Positions 54,575 to 64,000 of a stretch of 64,000 nt of DNA are shown in pieces. The notes under the pieces were generated by a model. That model was not told where the DNA came from, searched no databases, and saw only the letters and a list, made by a program, of their open reading frames with translations. Numbering within the stretch: position 1 is the first letter of the stretch; every line of letters starts with the position of its first letter. Origin of the DNA: Rhexocercosporidium sp. MPI-PUGE-AT-0058 (lineage: Eukaryota; Ascomycota; Leotiomycetes; Helotiales); contig JAGTJL010000024.1 of NCBI GenBank assembly GCA_020746875.1, forward strand, positions 124,001 to 188,000. Direction: 5' to 3'. The translations under genes and the position numbers were made by a program.

Positions 54575-55325
54575 TGGTACGTTGAAGGCGGCAACAAGAA
54601 TTGAGGGATCTGGTATGTTTGCTGGGAGATTTAAGGTCTTTGTGGAACGAATTTCGTATATTTCATATGGTTAATGCTTGAATGTTGTTCGGTGGCGATT
54701 ACGGGCCCATTTCGTTTCGAACTCTGTAAGGCCTGAGGACCTTAGGCTCAGGAACTATTGTGTTCTAGTAGAAACTCAGGCAAGACTAGTCACATTGGGA
54801 GAGAAATATAATTGCTTCATTATTCGTGATGTATTCCGACTTTGGGTGTTTGGTTGTATTGAGTACGTCTTTTTCTCAGGAAGAAGTATCGAACAGCGTG
54901 AAAAATGATTTGATTTGATTTCATTAATAGCTATTAATCATATTCAAATCAAGTAAAATCTTATTTAATTAAATTAATATAAGAACCACATCCTAATTAG
55001 GACTAGATTATAAACTAAGCTTAAATATGGTTAGTATATGCTAATAATAGAATCAGTTAAAGTCTAAGAGTCTCGGTTAAGTTAACATAGAGAGCCTCCC
55101 TTAGCCCAAATAAATTAAGAAATATACATTATTTAATTTATAGAAATTAATTAGTGATAAATAATAGATTAGTAAACCATATAAATAACTTAGTAATAGT
55201 ATAGTCTCTTTTAAGAACAAAAGTCAAAAGGTTTTATTAGTAGAAAGCCTATTTATAAGCAAGTGTTTTGTATTTGTCAGCAAATTCCAAATATTAATCT
55301 AAAGAATTCTTTATTAAATAAGTTA
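54575..55325. other. 3' flank of the GTPase gene, then AT-rich block
   Basis: Balanced GC to about 54900, then AT-rich decayed sequence. No gene recognised. Confidence 0.5.
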
Positions 55326-55567
55326 TATGACGCTTTCTTTATAAAAGACGGTAATCACGTGTGACCAGCGCCTTATATTCTATTGAAAATATATAAAGAT
55401 AATAAGAGTTTATTAAAATTTATAATTACGTGAGAAATAAAATAAAGAAAAAAGTAGGTTATATATAAAAGTAAGTTTTATAAAAGCTCGTCTAATCTCG
55501 GTAACTTCTTAAATAAGAAGTAAGTAGCCGAGCTGAAAATGAGGCTCTGGAAGCTCTAAACCGTCAC
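55326..55567 (+). repeat. LTR copy 1 (242 bp), RIP-decayed
   Basis: Same family and orientation as 57323-57527: starts TATGACGC (TGTGACGC in the partner) and ends AAACCGTCACA, sharing ATCACGTGTG, AAGTAGGTTATATA, GCTCGTCTAATCTCGG and GAGGCTCTGGAAGCTCTAAA. It has many more C-to-T and G-to-A changes than the partner. Flanking 5-mers do not match, so it may be one end of a decayed element. Confidence 0.75.
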
Positions 55568-57279
55568 ATTTAATATAATAAGATAAAGTAGAGCAGCTCT
55601 TACGGCACGTAGGTATATTTTCTAAAATATATTCGTCGTTACTTATAACGACAATTAATAAAAGTAATTCCGATACTTATTTTAATTATAAGATATCAGA
55701 GTCTTTTCGTAACTTATTTATTAAAAATTCGTTATAAACTTTTATACCTATTAATAATTTCAAGTAGTCTAAGTTACTTATTTTCTTAAATACTCGAGGC
55801 TCCACAAAGGCGAATAGTAGGTTACTTGAACGTTACGCAATTATATATTAAACTGTTCTTGTATATAATACTTTTAAGCTACTTGAATAGGAGCCTACTG
55901 GCACTATAACTATAGTGCTCTTAATTAGGCTCGCTTAGCCAACTAATTATAACTTATAACACACACTTCTTCGTGAAAGATAATACGTACCTTTAGCGAA
56001 GTAAACAAGTTCGTAATAAATATAATAAATAATAAGGAAAAATTATGACGGTCTGATTTAGAAAAATCAATTAAAGAGCTAATTGACAGGTGCGGGAGAG
56101 CCCCTTTATATATATATATAAGTCATGTGACGTGGCGCTGATGCGGTGCAGTCGTCACAAAAATAATAATTAAAATTTAAAGTAAATATATTTTATGTAT
56201 TAATAAGAATATATAAATAACTTTCTTTTTTTTTATAACTTTTTTTTTGTAAATATATTAATTTTAAAATAAGTCATGTTTCCGCCGCTAAGTTAGCCGC
56301 TCGTACTTCTCGCTGCCTTAATCTCGCTGTTACTCGCGTAATTAAAAAATGTATATTTCCTTTTATGTTTTATATTTTAATTTTAGTTTTTAACGTGATT
56401 TAAATTAAAAGATCGAGAAATTAAGTAAATTAAAGTATATTAACTAATTATAATAGCTTGCCGCCGCCCCTCGCCTTTCCCTTCGCTCTCGCCCTCGCAC
56501 CCCTTCTCTTACGCTCCCTCCTGCCGCCTTTATCGCCCTTATTACTCCCGCCCGCTGGCGTACTAAGACAAGTATTAATAAAAAAATGACCCTTATTTGG
56601 TATAAGTTAAAACCGCCTCCTTGAGGTAACCTTGAGGAGTGCCTTATGTAAAACGATTAGATAAGACCTGCGGTTTAGAATTGCCGCAGGGGTGAGGTAA
56701 TACGTAGTAAGATTAAGAGGAAGATTATACGCGAAGGAAAAGAGACGGGGAAAAGCGTTCAAATATTAATTAAAATTATAAAGAAATTATAAAGAGAGAC
56801 GATAATAGACTATAAGAAAGATTAAAAAGAAACTACGAGAGAGGGATTACGAGGGAGATTGCGAAGGAGATTACGAGAAGGGATTATAAAAAGAAAGGAA
56901 AGTACTTTAAAAAAATAAAAGAAGAAAAAAGAAGAAAAAAATAAACAAACAAAAGAAATAAACAAAAGAAACAAACAAAAGAAACAAAACAAAAGAAACA
57001 AAACAAAAGAAAAATAAAAAAACAAAAGAAACAAAACAAAAGAAAAATAAAAAAATTAAAAAAAATTAAAACTAAAAAAGGAAGAAGGGAAGAGAATATA
57101 CATATTTCTTCGGACTTAAGGAGGACGAAAGTTTAAGAAGTCTAAAGGTTCCGCTTTTATTTTTATATATCTTACTTTTATCTTTATATACACTTAGATT
57201 CACGAAATAAAGCTCTTAGCAAAGAAATATACTTTTCTTTAACGTGTGAGTCTCTTTTTTCGGCGCGTAATACGCTGTA
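55568..57279. other. AT-rich block with an A-rich minisatellite, no gene
   Basis: Noncoding. TATATATATATA at 56112 and a GC-rich 34-bp stretch with TGTGAC...GTCACA ends at about 56126-56159. A C-rich run (CCCTCGCC..., 56460-56560) and a strongly purine-rich region from about 56690 to 57090 follow. It may be the interior of the retrotransposon that owned LTR copy 1, but no pol motif is readable. Confidence 0.45.
56905..57065. repeat. Purine-rich A/G minisatellite
   Basis: Variable repeats of AAACAAAAGAAAC and AAAACAAAAGAAAAATAAAA over about 160 bp, almost free of T and with G only in AGAA context on the plus strand. Confidence 0.8.
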
Positions 57280-59281
57280 ACGTCGAGCACCCCTAGTCCG
57301 CCTACTTCGCTTAACTCACCGCTGTGACGCTTGCTCTATAGAAGGCGGCAATCACGTGTGATTGGCGTCTCTTAGAATCTATAACTACGGAGGAAAGAAG
57401 GTATGGAAAGAAGTAGGTTATATACAAAGGTAGGCTCCACAGAGGCTCGTCTAATCTCGGCATCTTCCCAATTAGGAAGTGAATAGCCAAGGCTGGAAAT
57501 GAGGCTCTGGAAGCTCTAAACCGTCACAACCGCCATATTTACTTACTAATTTAAATAATTAATTACTCCTTGATTCTTTAATTATTTTTTTTCAAATTCA
57601 TAATACGACTTATCCTTATTATAAAGCCTTAATATATCGAGTACGATATTATATATGTGCTTACAGAGATCGCAAATAGTAAGCCTTTGCGAAAGGCATC
57701 GTTTAAGTAAGGTATTTTAAGGTTTATATTTCGTAGCCGTAATATAACGACTTTATTATACCGAGAAAGTGCTAATTATTTACAAAGGTTACTTACGGTA
57801 ATAAAGAGTCGATTGACTAATTAGATTTTGACTTAGGAGTCTTTCGGTCGTAGAGTTACGTATGTATAAATTAAGGGTTTTAAAGAGAGGCTTTTAGCTC
57901 TTTAAGGAGACGATTTACTACTCGGAAGATATTAAATTTATAAGGTTTTAGCACGGAATCCTATTCTAAAGACGAAAAGGCAGATATACGTGGTTTTATA
58001 AGTATTAATAGCGCTTATTCTAAAGGTATTAAGCTTTAATTTTAAAAATTAGAAATTCCGGCTATTAAAGCTATTTTAGTTAATTAATAATAAAATATAA
58101 GCGAGACCGATATTATAAAAGGCTATAGTCTGAATAGATTTATTATAAAACACGCTAAAGAGCGCAAGATTTAAGGAAAACAGCTAAGCTTATATACTTA
58201 AATATTAATTATTAAGTGCATCTTTATATTAAAAGTCTTTATATAACTTTTCATAATATATAAAGGAAAATTAATGCAATAATAATAGTTTCCGTCTTAA
58301 TCAAATATATTCGATAATTAACACTTTACTATAACTAATAATAAGTAAACGACCGACGAAACCACTCTTAAATAGTTAAAGAAAGTATTTATCCCTTAAA
58401 CGTAATCACGTAATCGTTTAATAAGACTCCTTATCTTAGACGGCTACGAGAGCTATAAGACAACGGAATTCCTTTAAAAGTGCCTTAAATATAACATCTT
58501 TTATTATTTACTTATAAGTTATATATCTTATAACTTTTAAATTTAATAATTTTCTTTACTTTAAAGCGTGCTTACTAAAAGGAATTATATAAATTAAGTT
58601 CTTTAATCGATTATATATTAATTAATAAGCGTAATTTCCATATTTACTACTAAAAAGCACGTCACGAAACTATTATTCTTTTTAATATTAAATTTAAGTA
58701 AAAAACTAATAGATTATAACCGGTATTTATAGCTAAACTCTTAATAAGCTTATTATTATTAGAAAATAGTAGTAAATCCACAGAACCGGCTTTTTAAGCG
58801 CCTTAGAAAATAATAATACTTTCTTCGGAGCCTTTTAGTACTTCTACTTAATTATAAACTCTTAAAGCTAAGAAAGACTTTTATATATAAATCCGTACGT
58901 TAGCGAGCGGATTATATAATTGATTTCTAATATAACGTTTGCTTTTTAAGAAGATTGTAAAAGAAATTAATAAAGAGGATTACAAATTAAGGAAGGCAAA
59001 TATAAGAATTAAACAATTAAAAGAGAGGTTAAAGTAATTAAAGCCGAGGAAAAGACGGAAAATACAAACTAGTTTAAATTTTAAGTTTGCGATAATACGT
59101 ATTATTTAAGAAGCTTAAACTATAACTGGAGATTGTTAAATTATATTTATAGAATCAGAAATAGCAGGAGATTCTGATTTTATAATTTCTTGTATAGAAG
59201 TTAACGTAGCGTAAGTTATTAAGTGTTAAATAGAAAGTGCTGAATTATGCGAGGTGGGCGGAATGGGGGTGCTCGACGTTA
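57278..59281 (+). mobile_element. Pogo-type (Tc1-mariner) DNA transposon, 2.0 kb, RIP-inactivated
   Basis: Element 57280-59279 flanked by TA (57278-57279 and 59280-59281). TIRs start ACGTCGAGCACCCC; left continues TAGTCCGCCTACTTCGC, right CATTCCGCCCACCTCGC. The broken plus-strand ORF (about 57640-59100) reads a pogo transposase: an N-terminal HTH region with ANSKPLRKASFK, and the second catalytic block as DGYESHKTTEFL near 58440 (family DGHxSH), then LLYLPV...YIL near 58500 and QPLN-like sequence. It carries a solo LTR at 57323-57527. A second family from the Fot1-like element at 26731: the TIRs differ. Confidence 0.8.
57318..57532 (+). mobile_element. 205-bp solo LTR with 5-bp duplication ACCGC, inside the pogo element
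   Basis: LTR 57323-57527 starts TGTGACGCTTGC and ends ACCGTCACA, with inverted TGTGAC/GTCACA tips. ACCGC flanks it on both sides (57318-57322, 57528-57532). It lies 38 bp inside the left end of the pogo element. Much less decayed than both its host and its relative at 55326. Confidence 0.85.
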
Positions 59282-59339
59282 ATTATAGCACTCTTCGAGG
59301 AATTACTTCGAGGAGTGCTTTTCTAAGGTCAGAGAGTAA

Positions 59340-59955
59340 ATCTTAAGGCCCGAGGTAGATATCTGCGGACGCTTCTATACTATGCTACTACCCACAATGA
59401 TGACAGACTCGACAGTTTCCTCACGCTCGGGGATGCTGGTGCTAGCATTGAAATAGTCGACTGTTACCCGATGACGCCACTCCTCGCAGCATGTCAGTAT
59501 GGGAACGATTCAATTGTGGTAGACATTGCCGACCACAAAGAGCGTCTACTAGAAGTAGTGGATATGAACGGAAACGGTGCTTGTTACATAGCAGCCAGAC
59601 CTGGGCAATTGGATTGTGTCAAAATTCTTCATAAGTTTGGAGCCGATCTTGAAGCAGTTGGGCCTGGAGGACCGGCTTTATATGGCGCTGCGAAATATGG
59701 CTTGAGGATGTGGTAGAATACCTGCTAGAAAGTGGAGTGGCTGTGAACACTGAAGGTGATGACGATAGTATTTTTTTGTTTATGAAAGCCACGGAAAAAG
59801 AGGAGGAATCTGAAGAAATCATAAAGCTGTTGTTGAAGCATGGAGCAGATGGAACAGGTTTTATGCAGTTCCTCCGACACATTATGAAGGACAGTGATGA
59901 GGGAAAAGATTATGGGAAGAGGCTCGAAAATATACTACTCACAGGGAGGACGTAA
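59340..59955 (+). pseudogene. Ankyrin-repeat protein fragment, frameshifted and 5'-truncated
   Basis: Frame 1 (from about 59345, no start) reads four ankyrin-like units: LLYYATTHNDDRLDSF, MTPLLAACQYGNDSIV, NGACYIAARPGQLDCV and ALYGAAKYG. A one-base deletion at about 59700 shifts the frame, after which EDVVEYLLESGVAVNTE and EIIKLLLKHGADGT follow to TAA at 59955. The 5' part is missing at the border with the pogo element (59281) and intervening sequence. Ankyrin tails of this sort often end fungal NLR/STAND proteins, but no NACHT/NB-ARC domain is present here. Codon use is normal, with no RIP decay. Confidence 0.75.
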
Positions 59956-60648
59956 TGGCGCTGTACAACTTCAAGCCCTGGACGGTTATCTTTGTTTATT
60001 CAGCGAAGAGACGTTATAATTCGGAAATTGAACACCTTGAATACACGAAACTATCAGGCTGCAAACCTTAAACATGAAAGAATTGATCTCTTCACGTCAG
60101 TAGGGTTTTGTACTTAGTAAAAGGGTCGATAGTAATAGAGTATTTAGTTAATTTTATCAGAAACTCGAGGTGGCGACGTCTACGTGTTATTTAAGATGCC
60201 TGAGATTGTGCCCAGTCACAGTTCAATTCTACTCTAACAGTAATACTCAAAGTTGCGGTACCTCGTTTCTCTCACGGAAACGAAACACTCAAAATTGCTC
60301 AAGCGTACCTTTCGCATTTCCCTCTCTCTTCCTACACCTCAATCCCCTCTACCCGGTGATCGCATACTGTGGTGCTGTCAGCTGGTTCCCGTTACATGTT
60401 TATCAGATTCTGTACCTCGCTCAGGCTCCGGCTCAGGAGCTGGTGCCCTCTTCCTCTTCTCGATTGGCTTAAGGGACCCAGACTTGTTGTTACTACTGCA
60501 TTTGGCAACACTTATCGGTATGTCCCAGAATAAACATTAGCATAATACCTATGGAGTCGTACATCGCAGCGTACTTATAGCTGCAGTTGTGCATGAGATG
60601 ATAACAGATACTAGAGAAAGAGGTGTTCTTGTTCTTGTTACACCCTTA
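59956..60648. other. Intergenic region with a possible minus-strand exon
   Basis: No supported gene. A minus-strand stretch (about 60540-60397) reads SLKPIEKRKRAPAPEPEPER in an open frame bounded by stops, coding-like in composition but with no start. Plus-strand frames from 60170 look like chance. Confidence 0.35.
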
Positions 60649-61466
60649 TTATACTCTACTATGTATATCTAATACCAGCCAAACAGCTTCATACCATATG
60701 CTATCTGTCTGTATTCTCTCCACTTGGACGACTTCCCAAGACAAGTTACAAGCCTTCAGGACAGTACATTCCACACAATCCTTTGATAAGTCGTAGGAAA
60801 CCTCAAGAACTCGCAGACGGGTACTTGTTACACTGACGATTCGTGCCTGCAAATTCAAAGTTTCAGCTAGAGTCTCGGCAATTTCGCACATCGATTCAAC
60901 TGACAAGAAAGAGAAGAAACTCACAAGATACTCCCTGGAAATATCTGCATGACGCTCTTTAGAGTCTAGCATTTGCTGTCCAATAACAGCCAAAGCACAG
61001 ATCACGTCTCCACGGAAGACTTCACCTTGCCAACCTTCCTTAGATTCATTAACGTAGTCGTGGTAAACAATACCCCCGTATACTAATTCTTCGCTTATTT
61101 CTTGATCTGACGACTCTGACCATTCTGCTTCTATTGAAGAAGTAGAAGAAGTATCTTGAGTGAATACGTGAGAGGTTCCATCGGTAGTCTTTGATATCCA
61201 TCATTTGACGTTCCCAACAGATGTCGGGATCTAGCCTGAGAAAACGGAAGTCAGTAAAGATGTAGGAGACAAGATAAATGGTGAGGGGCGAGAAGTAAAT
61301 TCGCAAGAGGACGAAGAATACACATTGAGAGAAACGTACGTGCGACATGACCGATGGTTTACTGGCGTGGTTTGAAGCGATGAAAGCAAGTCGTAACAGT
61401 GTGCAAAGTTGTAAGCTAATTGCGCTGCAGCAATTTGATAATCAGAGAGGAGGCCCGATGGAGCGA
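60649..61466 (-). CDS. Unrecognised multi-exon gene, 5' end not found
   Basis: Three exons join in phase: about 61466-61340 (LLSDYQIAAAQLAYNFAHCY), 61235-61168 (LDPDICWERQMMDIKDYRW) and 61130-60649 (acidic EWSESSDQEISEELVYGG, then a helical region to WYEAVWLVLDIHSRV and a stop). The 104-bp intron 61339-61236 has GTACGT and TTCTCAG; the 37-bp intron 61167-61131 (GTATTC...AATAG) is unusually short but restores the frame. No ATG is seen in the first exon, so another exon lies upstream, perhaps the frame ending at 61649. No domain was recognised. Confidence 0.5.
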
Positions 61467-61648
61467 TATGCGTTGGCAGACGTAATTAATTCATTTGACT
61501 AGGCAGGTTTGAGAGGATCGTGATTAAATGACGGGTTTCGAGGTTGAGGTTTCGCATTTTCCTGTGCCGTTGCTTCTACATCCAGCTTCTGTAACAGCAT
61601 CGGGAGCCATTCTACTGGATGTTTTGTATCATAACAGTCTGCCCAGCG
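61467..61648 (-). pseudogene. In-frame continuation behind the stop at 61649
   Basis: Directly after the TAG at 61649-61651, 49 further codons stay open in the same frame (RWADCYDTKHPVEWLPMLLQ, KLDVEATAQ, then a TAG at about 61500). Composition is coding-like, so the stop may be a nonsense mutation or this may be an exon reached by splicing. Confidence 0.4.
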
Positions 61649-62125
61649 CTACCGGATAGATTCAAGACCTGCTGTAATATCAAGGGTTGGAGACGCAATT
61701 TTGTTTCTTCTGAGACCCTGGACATAGGCATGGGCGTCGAGACTTGTATCGGGAAACTCCTTCCCATCTGCTGATGTATAGGAAGGCAGATTGAGGCGTC
61801 TGAAGTGAAGAAGAGTTGCTTTGTCGCCGTCGCAAGTGCCGGAAGTACAGGGGGGTGAGGTAGACGCCGAAAGGGAGGCGGGAGGAGAGGCGACAGTTGT
61901 GCTAGCGGAAGAGTCTGTTGAGTCACTGACAGTTCTTCCTCTAGGGTGCTTCTGGTTGCGAAGTTGATCGCTAGAGACAGGAAGAGGAAGAAGTAGACTT
62001 GTCGTTTGTTTGGGGTATGTTGATATATCATCGTTCTTGTTGTTGTTCTGGTTTTGGTTGGCGGATTGTCGCCGTCGCCGTTGTTGCGTTTTGCGTTGGT
62101 CTTTGAATTGCTTTTTCTTGTTCAT
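61649..62125 (-). CDS. Unrecognised 158-residue protein or N-terminal part of a longer gene
   Basis: ATG at 62125. The N terminus is Lys/Gln/Arg/Asn-rich (MNKKKQFKDQRKTQQRRRRQ, nuclear-localisation-like), followed by a Ser/Thr/Pro/Ala-rich low-complexity stretch and an ordered C-terminal part (LLHFRRLNLPSYTSADGKEF, AYVQGLRRNKIASPTLD). It ends at TAG 61649-61651, with coding-like sequence continuing behind it. No family recognised. It may form one transcription unit with 60649-61466. Confidence 0.5.
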   Translation of the reverse strand: MNKKKQFKDQRKTQQRRRRQSANQNQNNNKNDDISTYPKQTTSLLLPLPVSSDQLRNQKHPRGRTVSDSTDSSASTTVASPPASLSASTSPPCTSGTCDGDKATLLHFRRLNLPSYTSADGKEFPDTSLDAHAYVQGLRRNKIASPTLDITAGLESIR

Positions 62126-62598
62126 ATTCGAGTAATCGCTGAGGATGAAGACTAATTGTGTTGTTCGAGATGGTACCGGTGCGTGAACTCGAAGATCGTG
62201 TTCGCATCACCTTGAGCAAGCTGTGGAGCGACGCGTTCTACTGACTCACCTCTCAGCCTTGCAGGTGGTGAAGCTAAGATAAGACCAGGTACAGCGGATA
62301 AGGATCCCATCAGGTGATCCTTATAGTTCTGTAGATTATTCTTATTCACTGGATAAGACCTTAAGTAATATTCTTTATAATCCAAATAGAATCAGTCACT
62401 AGGAAACAAACAGATAAACGATTAACGTAATTTATTTTGTAATGTCAGAGTTAAAGTGGAAAAGTCACATATAATCTCCACTTCTGCTGGCCTGTAATAC
62501 TAACAATAAATGAAACGCACGAACAAACGACATATATTATTCATCTTATGGCCATCTTCTTTTTCAGACTGACTTTTACATCTTTTTAATAATCGGCA
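62126..62598. other. Divergent intergenic region
   Basis: About 470 bp between the minus-strand ATG at 62125 and the plus-strand ATG at 62599. A minus-strand open stretch (about 62385-62155) has a GTGAGT donor-like site at about 62254 and could be a further 5' exon of the minus-strand gene, but no supported splice into it was found. Confidence 0.45.
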
Positions 62599-63321
62599 AT
62601 GTACCTTCCATTGGCGTATTATCTTCCAAACCTCGCAATAAGTGATCAAGCCAACACTGATGATCACTTCGCAAACGAGATCCGCACCTGGGTCCAGGAT
62701 ATCACGAGTATGCAGTTGAATGACGCAACACTGAGAGACATTAATTTACCCGGCGACAAGCGATTCTCTGGTCAAACGATTGATATGCGAGGTTATCTCA
62801 TGCTTCGTGTGTTACGGCCGCCTCCTCAAAACCCTATCTTGTCAAACGACGACTTGCAACCCCAAGTTAAACCAGATCCAAAGGACCTACGTCAAAACGA
62901 AGACCAGGGCATTCGATTACGCACGCCGACCGAAAGTGTCCAGGTAGACGCTTTTAACATTTTGGTCAACGCCTTTATGGTGACTATTCAAACTAGTCTA
63001 AGATCTTATTTACTCGCGACTTCCGATCAGATCCGATTTCAATTCGGAGACTCAGACGCAGGGACAGAAGCTGCTTTCAATGCCTGTATTGATGGTATCC
63101 AAGCTGGTTTGCCTTCCACTGAACGAGAACAGAGATTAGAATACGACAACCTTACTAGCAGTCATAGGCAATCAACATCTGTATCCTGGAAGGAATTCAC
63201 CCGTTTGCCAGAGTACGCATCCCTTCTCGAGGCCAAAGCTAAGCCAAGGAGTCAACTCCCCGGTCATAAATCCAAACCTAGATCCAAATCCAAACCCAAA
63301 TCCAGCGACAGAGTACAGTAG
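62599..63321 (+). CDS. Unrecognised 240-residue protein with basic C-terminal tail
   Basis: ATG at 62599, stop at 63321. The N-terminal half reads normal globular sequence (DDHFANEIRTWVQDITSMQL, GYLMLRVLRPPPQNP); the middle (VDAFNILVNAFMVTIQTSLR) is helical; the C-terminus is very basic (PRSKSKPKSSD repeats, KPRS/KPK), suggesting nucleic-acid binding or a nuclear signal. Intact, normal codon use. No family was recognised. Sequence after the stop remains coding-like for about 80 codons in another frame, so an additional exon is possible. Confidence 0.6.
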   Translation: MYLPLAYYLPNLAISDQANTDDHFANEIRTWVQDITSMQLNDATLRDINLPGDKRFSGQTIDMRGYLMLRVLRPPPQNPILSNDDLQPQVKPDPKDLRQNEDQGIRLRTPTESVQVDAFNILVNAFMVTIQTSLRSYLLATSDQIRFQFGDSDAGTEAAFNACIDGIQAGLPSTEREQRLEYDNLTSSHRQSTSVSWKEFTRLPEYASLLEAKAKPRSQLPGHKSKPRSKSKPKSSDRVQ

Positions 63322-63816
63322 ATCAAGTGCGGCGGCAAGAAGCTGCTAAGATCTCTGCTTTCGCTTACGCGAACCGCCATCGGTTGATAGCCCGAGCTAA
63401 ACCTCCAAAGTGCGTATCAAAAACCCTGTCTTATCTTATTTCTCTCTTACTCTCTTCCTTTTTCATTAAACACGATGTCCTCGAATCTAAGCCCAGCTTT
63501 ATTAGAACTTCCCAAACACAGATCCTCTTCCCAGTCGCTTGTGAATATGCCTATCTAATGATTGCCTAAATGCTACTGCCTTGGCTCTAATATTTAAACG
63601 ACAGCGAGAGTCTCGTGAACCCACAGGCGGCAACTATATCGCTATCCTCATCCTCTAAACCCCTAGAGGCTTCCGACTTCCTCCGAATGATTGAGTATGG
63701 GCCGTGGAATCTGGCCCTCTCAACTGACTTACGCCATTTCTTACTTGTCGTAGGCTTACTTGCATGTAATTCAATAGATATAGAGGTGTCGTATTGACCG
63801 CGAATAGCATACCCGC
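63322..63816. other. Intergenic region or unresolved exon
   Basis: Short plus-strand frames (63327-63569 and 63615-63797) open without ATG and lack domains. They might be further exons of the gene at 62599 but no splice pattern was convincing. Confidence 0.35.
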
Positions 63817-64000
63817 CTAATCTTCCCCTTTCCCAACCGACTTCTGCAAATCTCGCAAACGTCTATTAACATACACTTCTTGCTCCACAGGCGTCTGTTT
63901 CAATCTCTAGACACCCACTTGTTCGATGTTTGACAACAAATCCACTAGCCCTGGTAGAATCACCAGCACTAGCAGCAGCCATAGCCTTATCCCCAGAAGA
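63817..64000 (-). CDS. 3' end of an unrecognised gene cut by the window edge
   Basis: A minus-strand stop (63817-63819) ends a coding-like tail reading TPVEQEVYVNRRLRDLQKSV then GKGED. An AG acceptor (AAACAG) stands just before it at about 63898, so this is probably a last exon, with the rest beyond 64000. Confidence 0.4.

Noticed and set aside
56126..56159. A short TGTGAC...GTCACA unit as a truncated LTR
   Set aside because: Only the hexamer tips match; the 22-bp interior is unrelated to the LTRs.
56822..57034. 70-codon Phe/Leu-rich minus-strand ORF
   Set aside because: It is the pyrimidine strand of the A/G minisatellite.
55326..57527. LTR pair of a single 2.2-kb non-autonomous element
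   Set aside because: The right copy has its own ACCGC duplication and sits inside a pogo element whose left TIR lies between the two LTRs, so the copies are separate insertions.

Overview
The window looks like a filamentous ascomycete (Pezizomycotina) chromosome, most plausibly a Leotiomycetes-like plant-associated fungus; the class is a guess. The evidence is short GT-AG introns with CTRAC-like branch points, fungus-specific families (HET, DUF3723, Clr5, WSC), and fungal transposons (Tad1-type LINE, Ty1/copia, Ty3/gypsy, Fot1/pogo, hAT) heavily decayed by C-to-T changes in the style of repeat-induced point mutation (RIP). No rRNA, tRNA or CRISPR array was recognised.

The layout is bipartite. 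AT-rich, RIP-decayed transposon blocks occupy about 1-16210, 24200-29155, 31580-32433, 33015-35936, 37190-43900, 48369-49900 and 54900-59280. Balanced-GC islands between them carry the genes. The first block is a nest: a 12.58-kb Ty3/gypsy element (281-bp LTRs, 4-bp target duplication) sits inside a Tad1-type LINE, which abuts a Ty1/copia relic that itself carries a solo LTR of the same gypsy family in the opposite orientation.

Island 1 (16.2-24.2 kb) holds a small pseudogene, a DUF3723 pseudogene split by a 590-bp terminal-inverted-repeat (TIR) element with a 9-bp target duplication, and a HET-domain gene with one in-frame stop before its C-terminal part. Island 2 (29.2-33 kb) holds a spliced multi-pass membrane protein, nested hairpin/MITE elements and a short truncated gene. 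Island 3 (44-48 kb) holds a WSC-domain, Ser/Thr-rich, probably GPI-anchored wall protein and a small ORF whose 3' end lies in a MITE. It lies between two inverted copies of a 1-kb TIR element. Island 4 (50-55 kb) holds a Clr5-domain gene and a divergent P-loop GTPase gene with a GC-AG intron. Island 5 (59.3-64 kb) holds an ankyrin-repeat pseudogene and several unrecognised genes.

DUF3723, HET, ankyrin and GTPase genes are typical accessory/self-recognition content of fungal genomes, and DUF3723 genes are known passengers of Starship giant transposons. I see no DUF3435 captain recombinase here, so a Starship remnant is only a hypothesis. The clearest sequence-level results are several insertions whose empty sites can be reconstructed at base level.
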